Source: Nyssa sinensis
Lineage: Eukaryota; Streptophyta; Magnoliopsida; Cornales; Nyssaceae
Reading direction: 5' to 3'
NCBI GenBank assembly: GCA_008638375.1
Contig: CM018047.1
Location: forward strand, 51,344,679-51,408,678
DNA: 64,000 nt
In this document: in pieces, positions 39,061-50,480 of the stretch
How positions within the stretch are numbered: the stretch's first letter is position 1
Layout: each line of letters starts with the position of its first letter
The notes under the pieces: model-generated
The model's database searches: none
Told to the model about the DNA's origin: nothing
The model's input: the letters and a program-made list of their open reading frames with translations, nothing else
Translations under genes and position numbers: made by a program

Positions 39061-39394
39061 GCTTGGGCAAGGACTACGTGCTAGACATGCAATAATAGAA
39101 AGCAGCAGAGTCTTTTGAGAGAGAGAGAGAGAGAGAGAGATGCACCGTCTAAAACGGTGCAGTGTATTCCGACTTCTGATAGGGTTTTGATGTAAAAGGG
39201 TTTCATTGTGACCCGGGATAATCCACAATGAACGATAAAGTTATCTTAATGAGAATAAATTATTGCATTTGTTGTGTTACAATTCTAACACCAAAAATCA
39301 CTTGTGATATCTTACATCAATTCAATTGTTCCCCCTCAGTATTAGCCTCACGAGATTGTATTGAGAGACATATACTAAGATTGCTGAGAGCTGA

Positions 39395-39590
39395 GATTTG
39401 TGTTAGCTGCTGAGGGATCTCTCCTAAAAGTGAGCTTTCTTTTTGAGTAAAATCCAATAATATGAAAGATGGGAATTGTTATGGTAAAGAATGAACACAT
39501 GAAGTCACTAGAGCTTCCCTATATATTCTGAATTCTATCTTTCAATTTTGTTACTTGAGAGATCAAAGGTGGTTAAGATTTGACATTTTA
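39395..39590 (-). pseudogene. Relic of an RLP 3' LRR region
   Basis: Minus-strand pieces read LTTFDLSSNKIER, then after disruptions LLGEIPQQLT. They correspond to TAVDLSSNKFKG and LSGEIPQQLV of the intact RLP. Stops and frameshifts interrupt them. This C-terminal relic lies on the upstream side of the 5' relic at 38.9 kb, so the two come from different copies or were rearranged. Confidence 0.65.
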
Positions 39591-39828
39591 TCCCTTTCTT
39601 TTTTAACATGTTGATTCCCATTACTATTTTCGTTTTCAATATCTATTAATTGAAAATAATGTTGAAATATGAGTTTTTATTTTTATTTTTATTTTTCGGG
39701 TTACTGAAATAGGAGTTTTTGAGTAATATAAATATAAATGAAACTCAATTATGGTGTTTTAACAGTAAAAATATAGACATTGAATAAAGTTCTAATAGTA
39801 AAATTTAGAAACAAATAAAAATAATTTT

Positions 39829-40303
39829 GGTAAATTACACTTACCTCTCCTGAAATTTCTGACAATTACAGAAACCTCCCTTATAGTTTCTGAAATAACA
39901 ATGTCCCCCTTCTGGTTTACTGATCTGTAACAGATTCCCCCTTCCCCTCAACGTCCATGTCTGACGGTGACGTTAAATGATGATGTAAGCCAAAAACTAA
40001 TGTTATATGTCTAAATTGCCATTGTAATTGATTAAATCTAAAATCTGATTCAAAATTTATATTTTGAAAAAGACAAATATGGCCCTTAGAAATTTATAAC
40101 CATTATGTCTGTAGTGAAGTGCCATGTAATAGACATTCCAAGTTTTTCCAAGAGCCAACTTCTATATTATTTATCATAGATTTTGCACAACAGACACATG
40201 CCCTTGCTACTATAATGCTAGGGCGGCGAGCAGAGGACACCAACCTATTTTCATTGCCAGGTGAAACTCAAAACCTTGGACCAAAACTATTTTTGCAAAA
40301 AGG

Positions 40304-40351
<48 letters not shown>

Positions 40352-40613
40352 AACTCAGCCTTGCGTTAAAGACGAAATGACGATTGATCGTGAACAATCT
40401 AAAATACAGAAGGGTAATTCTGTCTTTTTACCTGAAGAGATATTTTGATTATAATATGGTTTTCTCTTTTGAAGGGTATTTTGGTAACTTCAGCTTCGCT
40501 GTTAACACCGTTACTCTGTGTATTCTGACAAGGGGGACAATGTTATTTCAAAAACTATAAGGGAGGTTTCTGCAATTGTCAGAAACTTCAGGAAAGGTAA
40601 ATGTAATTATCTC
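39829..40613. mobile_element. Mutator-like MITE with long TIRs and 9-10 bp TSD
   Basis: Imperfect terminal inverted repeats of about 75-80 bp share AGAAACCTCCCTTATAGTTT and GAAATAACA near their inner ends. Flanks are AAATAATTTT at 39819-39828 and 40614-40623. Long TIRs with a 9-10 bp duplication are typical of Mutator-like elements. The 785-bp body includes a (CT)n tract and no transposase. Confidence 0.78.
40307..40350. repeat. (CT)n microsatellite
   Basis: 22 CT units inside the Mutator-like element. Confidence 0.95.
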
Positions 40614-40750
40614 AAATAATTTTAAATAAAATGCTACTAATAAAATTTATAAAGTCTAAAACAGAAACAGTAGAAACGAATAATTGCATGTGTAATAATT
40701 GCAATCGTGTTTCATGACCAAGCCAAAAGTCTATAATTAGGAAAGGAAAT

Positions 40751-40751
<1 letters not shown>

Positions 40752-40818
<67 letters not shown>
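40752..40818. repeat. (AG)n microsatellite
   Basis: About 33 AG units, shortly after the Mutator-like element. Confidence 0.95.
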
Positions 40819-40820
<2 letters not shown>

Positions 40821-42368
40821 TTGTTTTGAGAATAAAAATTTGTTAGTGTCAATGTAAAAATTCGTAATTTAATTAATGCATATATTATACGTACTAATAT
40901 TTTATGTGATTATATGTATGCATCTAATGCACGCGTTAATTAGATCACGAGTGTCGATCACTTATGACTGAGTCTAACATTACTCTTGAGAAAATCTAAT
41001 AATTCTAGCTTTGTGTGCTTCCCGGTAAAAGAAGGGGAGAGCAATTATTTAGTGGTTCATTGAGACTATAATCTCAACAATCAGATTAAGAGTCATGTCT
41101 GTAATATTATCCTGTACATGCATATGTAGTCTATCATCTAACATTTGCTACCATTAAGATCAATCCATTCAATAATTTCTCATAATAAATGGTGACCATA
41201 TGAAGCCTGAAACTTCCCAATAATAATACTATGCGTATCAAATTTCTTTATCAAAAATATTTACAGAGATGATCGAGTTAGAAGTATTGTATTGCCTTCT
41301 GACCATATTATATCACATCATGATGTGATATGAAATTAATACATTATTATCAACTCATTTGTGTAAATTTTTTAAGTAAAACTTTTTATTCAGCAAAACA
41401 ATACTCTTATAAAATTTATCCTTCAAAGTTTTTTATTGAGACGTCAAAGGACCTCAACATATTAATTAAGGATCTTCGAGTATTCTGCTTCCATGACTTT
41501 CTTTGATAGTGTCATCAACTACTACTAGTGTTTACCAATACAAATTTATCCAGGTATATATTAATATGTGATTCCTGGAGGGATTAGCATCAAACAATTT
41601 TTAGGGTCGGCTCATGACATATTGAGGCCTGAAGGGACAACTCTAAATCAATTTTTTTATATAAATTTAAAATTTATTTTTATCACTTTTCTTATTTGTT
41701 AGAACAAGAAAAAAGAGTTTGATCCATTTAATTATTAAGATTATGATTCCATTTGCTATTTATGGTTTTAATACCTGTTGCTTTAAAACAATGTTAATAT
41801 AGGAGTTTTAAGTAATATAAATATAAATAAAACTCAATGATACTATATATATATAATAGATTATATAAGATAAAAAAAGGACACATGAAATTATGAGAGA
41901 GAAACAGAAAATGAGTGGCTTGATGAGGGATGGGGGTCGTAATTATCAAGAATTACTTTTAAAAAAAAATAAATATGATCATTTTCTAATATGAAGTTTC
42001 AATTTTTTTGTAATTTTTTAATATCAAATGTGATTGGTCTGTCTTAATTTTTTTTTAAAAGAAAGAAAATTATGGGATTTTCTTTGTAAGATTTAGATTT
42101 CTTTGTAATGTTCAGCGATAAATGTTCCATTTCCCTTCAATTTATATTGTAAGATTGGTCAATTCAAACAATTAACTCAATGGGAGAGAAGAAGAGTCAT
42201 CCACGTACAATGCTAACATTGTCCTTATTCACATAAGTTGTACCATGAGTCATAAAGGTTGCATGATGCCTTATAATTACAGTAATGTATATATACTTTT
42301 TAATTTAATTTATTTTTTATTTTTTTTAAAATTGAATAATCACATAATATATATAATTATATACCTAA
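40819..42368. other. No recognisable gene
   Basis: AT-rich sequence without coding-like stretches. Confidence 0.6.
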
Positions 42369-42480
42369 TACATACAAAACATGTATTCCAACATGCGAAT
42401 ACGTATACATGCAAAACATGCATTCCAACATGCGAATATGTATACATACAAAACATGCATTCCAACACACGAATACGTAT
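42369..42480. repeat. Three tandem copies of a 37-bp unit
   Basis: Each unit contains CAAAACATG, ATTCCAACA, GCGAAT and GTATACAT. The copies begin around 42375, 42412 and 42449. Confidence 0.85.
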
Positions 42481-42482
42481 AG

Positions 42483-42870
42483 AAGAATCTGAAACTGAAA
42501 GATCATCCTAAGTAGCATGAAAAATATCCCAGTAGAGCTGATAGATTCAAGAATCATTTCGAGCATTTGTATACATCTCGGTTAAGGCAATCTAAAGACG
42601 AGGTAGAGTTGAACAACCATCCCAACACAGTGTAATTATCAACTTCCCATTGTGCATATTTAGCACCGATAGAATCTGGTACCCTAGTACCCCCATTAAG
42701 AAGACCTAACTTTCCTCAACTACCTAGATATAATTTCACACACCGCGACCAAGACAGAAAATTATTACCATCAAGAACCTATGTTGTGATACAGGGAATA
42801 GGTGCTGTTGTAGTACGAGATAATGAAATAGAATCCTCTGGGTTGGATCCCATTATTAAACACAAAAAAT
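42483..42870 (+). pseudogene. Unidentified decayed coding-like stretch
   Basis: One plus-strand frame reads sensibly for about 110 codons with a single internal TAA (about 42632): KYPSRADRFKNHFEHLYTSR, then after the stop LPRYNFTHRDQDRKLLPSRT and VVIQGIGAVVVRDNEIESSG, ending at a stop near 42870. Composition is unlike the AT-rich surroundings. I do not recognise the family. A remnant of a mobile element or an integrated virus is possible but unproven. Confidence 0.4.
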
Positions 42871-43622
42871 AAAATGGGAAAGTACGTCCACTAAGCCACC
42901 AAAAAAGTGGAGATCATAGATGAGAAAACAAGACCAACTGTAATCACCAAAATCAGAAGCAAAAGAGGTTGAAGAGTTTGAAATAGTAGGCCCGATGTGG
43001 AGAAGCCATGGCCAAATCGTCCTCAATGAGCAAGAGCTTCCAAATCTCACACACAATGAGCCAAAAAAAAAAATCAACTGAATCAAAATAGGGCAAGAAA
43101 ACCATCAACGCTTAGTAGAAACTCAAGTTTCGAGCATTACAACAACAAATCACAATAGGAACAATTGAAATCGAAACAAATTGAAACTTCAAAAGCCTCC
43201 GACCATCTGCCGATCTCTAAAAAATTGCAAAAGAACAATTGGAATGGCTTGTGTAACCTCTAACTTAAACTCAAATCTGCAAAACATTGTTCATGAACTG
43301 AAATCATTGTTCAAAGACATTTAAAATTTTTGGGACAAGATGAGAATTATTTTGGGACATAATGGAAATTTTCAAAAGATTTGAGTAAAACTAGATGTGC
43401 CGAGAGCTTCATATCAAATGAAGATTTTACTCAAATTTGAGTAACCATTGGAGATGGCCTTATGTGTTTTCATTTCCGGATCGTAAAAAGAAGAGTCATT
43501 TTACCAAATGTATGGACAAGCTCTAGTTTTCAATGGAAGGATCTATCAACTTAGAGTGGCCTACAATTACAGGAATACCCATTCCGTAAAATGAATAAGA
43601 AAGAATAGAAATTGGCACTTAC

Positions 43623-44018
43623 GTCCCAGAAAAAGCCAGAATTCCTGCAGTCAAAAGGCCTCCAAACTGAAAGAAGAAACATTAAAAAAAAAAAAAAAAG
43701 ATACAAATATGAATACATATTCAAAATAATTAAGAAGAAAGGAAAATAAATTGAGAACGGCGCTGACAATATTGGGGCGATTGGTGATAGGAGCTGCGAC
43801 CAGGGCTGCTGTGTGAACCAAATGGTAGAGAGATGCAGTGTGCCAAACCTTTAATTTATTTGCAACAAAAATGAAGGAGCTGATTAAGCTTTTGGTTTTC
43901 TCTTGAAACTAAAGACAAACAAATAGATGAAAGAAATAAGAAAATATAGAAGGGAAATTGTACATCTTTGTAAGAGGGGTTTTTGGGTTTGAAGCCATGG
44001 GCACAGACGTGGATCCAT
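43623..44018 (-). pseudogene. DUF423/TMEM256-family pseudogene, three exons
   Basis: Exon 1 (44018-43964) starts at ATG as MDPRL and resumes as HGFKPKNPSYKD. Exon 2 (43848-43768) reads VWHTASLYHLV then HTAALVAAPITNRPNI. Exon 3 (43666-43623) reads FGGLLTAGILAFSGT. All borders have GT/AG and the phases fit. The family is small multi-pass membrane proteins of unknown function (about 110-120 residues). Exon 1 has lost the segment between the first Trp and the Gly-Ala-His of the family, which shifts its frame. The downstream exon(s) with the last membrane helices were not found. The copy is therefore dead. Confidence 0.8.
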
Positions 44019-44479
44019 TGTTCTTCTCACTGATTTTCCTTTGCAGGAATTTCAGTGATGGGGTTTTGTGGGGGCCGGGGGTGTCTCAATTGGGTTTCAA
44101 GACGCAGCACAGTCGCCACCGACCAGCAATGCTGTATGCTAATCAGTCGCGCCGGAAACGACGCCGAATTGTCTGGAACACTAATAAAAACGCAACTCTT
44201 AAAACGGCATCGTTTGACTGCTGAATACCAATTTCCCACATTGGTGCGCTGTGTGTGCATGTAATTACTCTGTAAAATTAGGATCTCAATGACTCCATAC
44301 CGATCTTTCAATTTAAAGAAGTTCTGAAATTGTGTGCATACTGAGTATTGTCAGTTTTCCCTTGCTTACCACCAGCCATTAGAAACTTTTCTCAGATAGA
44401 ATTCTGTTTAACAATAGTTGTGTATGTATCCAATTTTTCTGTCAGAATAATTCATTCATTCATTCGTTCAGCTGTTCAT

Positions 44480-44524
<45 letters not shown>

Positions 44525-45181
44525 CACACTTCCAAACTGAACCTTAATTCACACACACTTCCAAACTCAGCCTTTCTAACAGGCCTCAGTAACACATGCC
44601 GAATTGGTGTATTGCAAATGTATGCTCCCTGTCTGTATTAAAGACAATTGTCCCTTTTTTTTTCAAGAATGACGAATGCTGGGAAGTGGTCCTAGGTTCA
44701 TGAAGAATCCCATGTCAATTTGCAGAACGAAGAAAGCTCACACACATCACTGAGATGAAGCTGACTTCATAGCCACCTTAAATATGGATGAAGTCTGAAG
44801 TGGCTGTTTATGCATGTATTCTTGGATGTGTCCTTCCAAGCGACATGCAATTGTTACCTGTTGCTTACACCAGTAAGCAACAAATTGTAAATGAAGCCTT
44901 CAGATGAGATGCATTTATGTAAACAAGGAGTCAAATAGATTTGGAATATCAAGTACAAGTTGCTTAATAAGTGTTGAACCCTCGTAAAACAATCTTGGAT
45001 CATTGCCGCGGATTAGCTTGTGATCCTCCCAGTCCCAGCTATATCTAATTGAATTGGCCCTTGCTGGTATCTAAATCTGTACATTTTGAATATTAAGATT
45101 GTCAGAACAATGATTAAAAGGACCTTCAAACTTAGTTTTCTGCTTGACTAGACTTCTCTTCAACCTTTGCTTCAGTTACAG
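44019..45181. other. No gene; includes a (TA)n tract and the former 3' UTR of the DnaJ gene
   Basis: A (TA)n run lies at 44483-44516. At 45132-45181 the minus strand holds what was the last 14 codons and TAA stop of the DnaJ gene, now cut off by the TRIM. Confidence 0.6.
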
Positions 45182-45555
45182 TGTTGGATTGTCCTCAGCT
45201 ATGATCCCACATCGCCCATGCACAGCCCACCTGCGCAATATATAAGGGCCCTCTCTACCTCTTCTTAACACCTGAGTTTTAAGGAGCTGAATGGGTTGGG
45301 CCTCAAAATTTCAATATGGTATCAGAGCCAGGTTGGGCTTCTACCTCAGCCTATCCCAACAGCGAGTTCTGTTGGACGTTGCCGCAACTAGTCTTGCATG
45401 ACGCTGAGATCAAGGGGGTGTGTTGGATTGTTCTCAGCTATGATCCCACATCGCCCATGCACAGCCCACCTGCGCAATATATAAGGGCTCTCTCTACCTC
45501 TCCTTAACACCTGGGTTTTAAGGAGCTGAATGGGTTGGGCCTCAAAATTTCAATA
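45182..45555 (+). mobile_element. TRIM element 1 (374 bp), TSD TACAG
   Basis: Two 135-bp LTRs (45182-45316 and 45421-45555) start TGTTGGATTG and end TTTCAATA. A primer-binding site, TGGTATCAGAGC (complement of initiator Met-tRNA), follows the first LTR at 45317-45328. A purine tract, AAGGGGGTG, precedes the second at 45412-45420. Flanks are TACAG at 45177-45181 and 45556-45560. There is no coding capacity. It sits in the last codons of the DnaJ gene, whose LTR-derived stop is at 45550-45552. Confidence 0.92.
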
Positions 45556-47646
45556 TACAGCCTGAAGAAGTTCATCTGGTGTTGCAGCAGGGTCCAGATC
45601 CCAGCACCTATCTGGCAATTGCAAGTTACTGGAATCCCCTTTAAGCAAGCAAGACGGCACCTGGTGTGAAAAACGTAACATCTCTCTCCTTGGAATCCAT
45701 TTGACGGCATCCCTGTCAGAGTTTCTCTGATATACTGTCTTGAATCCATTTAATTTAACTAAGGGAGTAACACATACTACAGGCTCTTCAGAATAATCAT
45801 CAAGAACTTCCACCATCTCATACTGGTGCCTTACTTCGTTTGGGGTTGTTCTGTTCCAATCTGGTGACCAATTCCGATATATAGCCCAAACATCCGCACT
45901 TTTAGGGTAGATTCTCACACAACCTCCCCTGCCAGCCTTCTCTCTACTCAGAAGATGAGAAAAAATGTTAACTTGGTCAACAATTTCAGAGTTCCATGCC
46001 CTGAAATTTCCACAAGATTTGGAAAACCCATAATCCACCCAATTCACTGATCCAAATTCGCTATCAGTTTTGGAGTTCAAATAACTGATATGAATTTTAA
46101 ATGGTTTAACTGAGATAACCTGGCGGATCAGGCAGTACAAGTGAGGCATACCATCTTCTTCATCATATAAAGCCCATATTTGCTTTGGCTTGAAGCACTC
46201 CTCTGCTCTATCCTTGTCAAAATCATGTAAGTCAGAGTCAGGCACTGTAATTATCATCATAGTTTTCTTCAGCTCTGATTGATGACTAGGACCATCCAAA
46301 CTTGCTCTTGTAGGGGCCTCACTGAATTTAGCAACTTCAATAAGCACTTTTTCGTTCTCCTCAGCAACTGCAGCTGCAGTTGAAACCAACCTTATTTCTT
46401 CCAGTCTCTTACGGATTTCTGTTCTTGCCTTCTCAATTAACAGCTTTCTAGCGTCAAATGCTGGGGCAGCAGAGCAACGTCTAGTTTGGTTCTTGCTTGA
46501 AATGGAAAGCCTAGAATTATGTCTGATACTTCCATTTCCATTAACCAATCTCACTTCTGAAGCAGTGTTTGACGGCACTGCTTCATTCCCACTCTGGGAA
46601 ATGCCTTCCACATCAACCTTCCTTTTCTTAGTTGCTCTACCAGCCTTGGAGGCTGAGGGTTCATTATAGCCACTAAACATGTTGGAACCTGTATCAACCC
46701 CAGCTTTGTTCATGTGATGTTTTCCATTGGCTCTTGTTTCATTGGTGTTAACATTGGCTTGATGAGTAATATAGGCAGATTTAGTAGTTAAACCATTAGG
46801 ATCCACAACTCCAGCAGGAGCACCAGGGAGTGAGCTCCACTGGAACGACAAATTAGGAACACACTCAGACCCATGTCCAGAATGAAATCCCATGACCCCA
46901 TTTCCTGCAAAATATATAGCATTTGATCGGACATATGTAACTCCATTAAATCCATGACCTCCATAACCACTGTCAGCCACATATGACCAAGGGCAATAAG
47001 GAAATGAACCATTCACTGGGGCTGCTCCTGTTTCCACAGCAATGAAAACACCCCTGCAGTTCTTACAGGAAAGTCTCTTATTCAAGTCCTTGCGAAGATA
47101 CTCATATTGAACATCACAAGAGGTGCAAACAGTCTAGAAAGTATCAAGTCTAGTATGAGAGACTGAAGACTTTGAAGAGTTGTCAAAACCTGTAACTCCA
47201 GCCGTATGAGCTAAAGATGTGTTTGTCTGAACAACCACAGATGACAATTGTTTGTTTCTCCTGAGATCATAAGAGCCTTTTTTATTTCTATCAGACAACA
47301 GAGTCAATGCTTCAGAGACAAGCTTGAATGCCCCATCAACTCCCACACTTTCGTTTTTATAAGGATGGAGCAACACAGCCATCTTCCTGTACTGTTTTTT
47401 CAATTTAGCCTTGTCTGCAGATGGCTCCAATCCAAGAATCGAACAGAAATCAATTTCCCCATTCACTTTAACCTCCAAAGCAATATACACGTCAAATGTA
47501 GCTACCATATGAGAAATACCTTCCAGTTCTGGGTACAGCGTTTGAGCCTTTGAAGCAAATTTCTTCGCACCCACGAAGGCTTTCTGAGCAAATAGCTTCT
47601 CAGCATTCTCTTTAGCTCTAAGAGCCTCCTCTTTCTTTGGTTCCAT
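45550..47646 (-). pseudogene. DnaJ-domain DUF3444 protein gene, disabled
   Basis: One frame of 699 codons from ATG at 47646. It has an N-terminal helical region, a J domain (about 65-130), a C-x2-C zinc-ribbon-like part (CTSCDVQYEYL, LSCKNCRG), a variable linker and the C-terminal DUF3444 domain (KPKQIWALYDEEDGMPHLYC, GFSKSCGNFRAWNS, VWAIYRNWSPDWN). J proteins stimulate Hsp70; the DUF3444 family's specific client is not known. Three lesions are visible. The HPD motif is HPY (H94-P95-Y96). Codon 171 is TAG where the family has Trp (FWTVC). A TRIM replaces the last 14 codons by Tyr-stop. Codon 188, where the downstream frame seems to start, is TTG, so there is no obvious restart. A truncated 170-residue J protein could still be made. 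A leaky or polymorphic stop cannot be excluded. Confidence 0.85.
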
Positions 47647-47751
47647 GTAGATTTTAAAACTTCAAAGCCAAATTCTTAAAACAAAATCCATGACAAGCCC
47701 AAAATTCTTAATCGTTGAAGTCAAACTGTAACACATAACCATGGCACACAT

Positions 47752-48850
47752 CTGCAAACATTTAACAGAGAATATTCAAGCTTATTTTAGTTTCAAGCAT
47801 CAGTGATTTTTAATCAACACCAGCATTCTAGGAATTCATATCCCAATCTAAGAAAAAGATCAATAGACAATTCTTATTGATTGTGATACAACAATTTTTT
47901 ATTTTAAAAAGTCACTGTTACGACACCTTTGGCAAAAAGATGAATAGACACATCAGATACTTCTCGGTTAGATCGCACTAAATACAGTGATAAATGTAGA
48001 ATGCCAGAAACCATTTTTAAGGAAATGAATTTGACTCGAAAAGTTTTAATCTCAACTTCAGAAAAAAGGTTAAAGTTGAAAACTCACTTCATAATAATAT
48101 TCAAAACCACAAACCCAACTAAATTTTCAGATCATAATGTAAATCATTCAACAGTTTCGAGTTTAAGCCAAACCATTTGAATCTCAAATTTGAATTTAAA
48201 GCTAAAACTGAATCCTGTTGAAATGAAAGCCTAACTCTAAATCAGCTCCTTAAAACTCAGGTGTTAAGAAGAAGAAAACTTAAGCCTTATAGATGACATA
48301 GATGGGCTTGACACGGGCGATGTGAGACATTTCAACACAACCCCTGGACCATAGTAGCCTTGACACTCGGCATGCTGGACGACTCGCCCAACTTGGCTCT
48401 GATGCCATGTTGAAATGAAGGTCCAGCTCTAAATCAGTTTCTTAAAACCCAAGTATTAAGGAGAGGGAAACTTAAGCCTTATAGACGGCACAGATGGACT
48501 TGACACGGACGATGTGGGACATTTCAACAAATCCAATTCAAAAAATACGCAATACCACAATAATTCGACTGAATATTTCAAATGAAAAAAAACATACAAT
48601 CTCAAGGTATTTCATTCCATACCAAAAAACTTCAAAGTAAAACTCCAAATTGAGAGTAAAATGAAAAACCCAGTTCATGTAAATGCCCAAAACTGCCAAA
48701 TTCAACTGTCTATCCAAATTCCACAAAAATTGCAGCAAATTGAAACACGGAGTTAATAATTCAATAATCTAAACCTCAAAACTCAATTATGCCATTATAT
48801 TTCTATACAAGGTAGAACATCATAGAAGACAGAATTGAGCTGAAACTTAC
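47752..48850 (-). other. Intron in the 5' leader of the DnaJ gene
   Basis: On the minus strand a GTAAGT donor begins at 48850 and a TTTGCAG acceptor ends at 47752, leaving a leader exon of about 105 bp before the ATG. A leader intron is common in this family. It now contains a second TRIM. Splicing is inferred from the sites only. Confidence 0.5.
48216..48529 (-). mobile_element. TRIM element 2 (314 bp), TSD AATCC
   Basis: Two 122-bp LTRs (48216-48337 and 48408-48529) start TGTTGAAATG and end TTTCAACA. On the minus strand a primer-binding site, TGGCATCAGAGCC, lies at 48395-48407 beside the right LTR. Flanks are AATCC at 48211-48215 and 48530-48534. Its LTR shares the block around CTTAACACCTGAGTTTTAAG with TRIM 1, so the two are relatives. 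Confidence 0.9.
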
Positions 48851-49185
48851 TGAGCTTGGAGTCAGACAGAAATGAACGAAACCCAGATCACCAAAAGCTT
48901 CGTAGATCTCAAGTTTGCTTCAGATCTTAAGCAAATCAACCAGACCAGTTTAATATCTCTGTAGAATGGAACTACAAAACACAGACACGCCAAAAAGAAA
49001 GGCTTATTTATACAGACAATGGAGGCTACAAAAAGGGGAAGATTAGGGTTGTCAAAGAAAATCAGTGAATTAAGGTTTCTGTGGGTCAAACTCTGGCAAT
49101 TAACGGCGGTAGGAAAACGAAGATTCTCTATCACCGACCAGATTAAAATATGATAACGTACCATGGGTTGACATAATTCTTGTTA
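48851..49185 (-). promoter_or_regulatory. Probable leader exon and promoter of the DnaJ gene
   Basis: Position inferred from the GTAAGT donor at 48850. No clear TATA box was assigned. Confidence 0.35.
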
Positions 49186-50480
49186 GAGTAAATTACGTTG
49201 TCCCCTCCCCAATAGTTTCTAACAGTCTTTATGTCAGTCTTCTCTCCTTAACTTCATTAATAAAATTAGTAAAATTACTAATTTATTTCTATATTTTAAT
49301 ATTATAATTTTTTCAAAAAATTCATAACACTCTGTTTCCTTCTCCTCCATCCTCCCTCTCTATCCAAATCCCCCTCAACCCCAATCCCAAACAGTGCACA
49401 GCCCCCCCTCTCACTCCCTCTCTTGCATCACCGTCTCCAAAACTACCTGCACAGCCCCGCCATTACCGCCTGCACAGCCCGTCATTGCCCCTACGATCAG
49501 CCCACAAAGTTGAAGTGGGTTTCTCCTTGCCGGTAACCAGCCCGTCGTCACTCCCACAATCACTTGAAGAGTTCTCAAATTGCGGTGCCGATGGTTTCAG
49601 TGGTGGAGGATTCTCCGGTTGGTCGGACGGCGATCTTGCGATACCGATCTGTAGTTCTGGCTCGATGTTGCCACGATGTCGTTCGATGACCCGAGGTACT
49701 CATTCGACGAGCCTAGGGCTTCTTGGGATGGGTATCTAGTCGGGCGGACGTTTCCACGACTTCCGCTGATGGTTTCAGTGGTAGAGGATTCTCCAGTTGT
49801 GCATGTCTCGCGGTCTGATACTCAAATTTTTGGGGTTGATGTTAGATTTGAGTTAGTGAGGAGAGGCTATTCAAGATTCACAAAATTCCCCAAATTTGTG
49901 GAGTTCCTTTTGATAGGGAGGCTATTCAAGATTCACAAATTTTCCATCTTCTTCAGGGATTCAATAGAAATGGTGGTGTGAGCGTCTATATATATTCAAG
50001 ATTCACAAATTTTCTCATCTTCTTCAAGAGTCACAAATTTTCTATTATATATATATATATATATATAGGGAGTTCAAGTTTGCATGGTTAGGGCAGAGAA
50101 ATTGAGAGAGAGAAGTGATAGAAAGGTAAAGAAAATATGAGAGAGGAAGAAAGAGGGAAGATAATTTATGTTTTTGACCTTAAAATAATTATTAAAATAT
50201 AAGAAATTTTGTCCTTTTTTAATTAAAAAAATTATTATTAAAGTGAGGGTAGTTATCTCATTTAATCATGACCGGTAAGAGATAAAATTGGTATTTAGAT
50301 AAAAAAAAAATTGCTTACATCATCAAACTCTGTTAAGTCAATTAACGGTCATTGACGGTAGGGAGAATCTGTAATCGACATTGAAACTAGAAAGAAGACA
50401 GTGTTATTTCAGAAACTATAAGGGAGGTTTCTACAATTATTAGAAATCTCATGGGAGGTAGGTGTAATTTACCTTTCATA
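49186..50480. mobile_element. Relative of the Mutator-like MITE
   Basis: The right end (50402-50472) matches the terminal repeat of 39829-40613, including ACTATAAGGGAGGTTTCT and GTAATTTACC. The left end (from about 49187, GAGTAAATTAC) is only weakly matching. A central GATGATGTAAGC-like block is shared in inverted orientation. No clear target duplication is visible. Inside are short C/T-rich and duplicated segments (49590-49800) with open frames of no recognised family. Confidence 0.5.

Noticed and set aside
47083..47085. Apparent start of the downstream DnaJ frame
   Set aside because: The codon is TTG, inside the zinc-ribbon-like motif; not a credible start.
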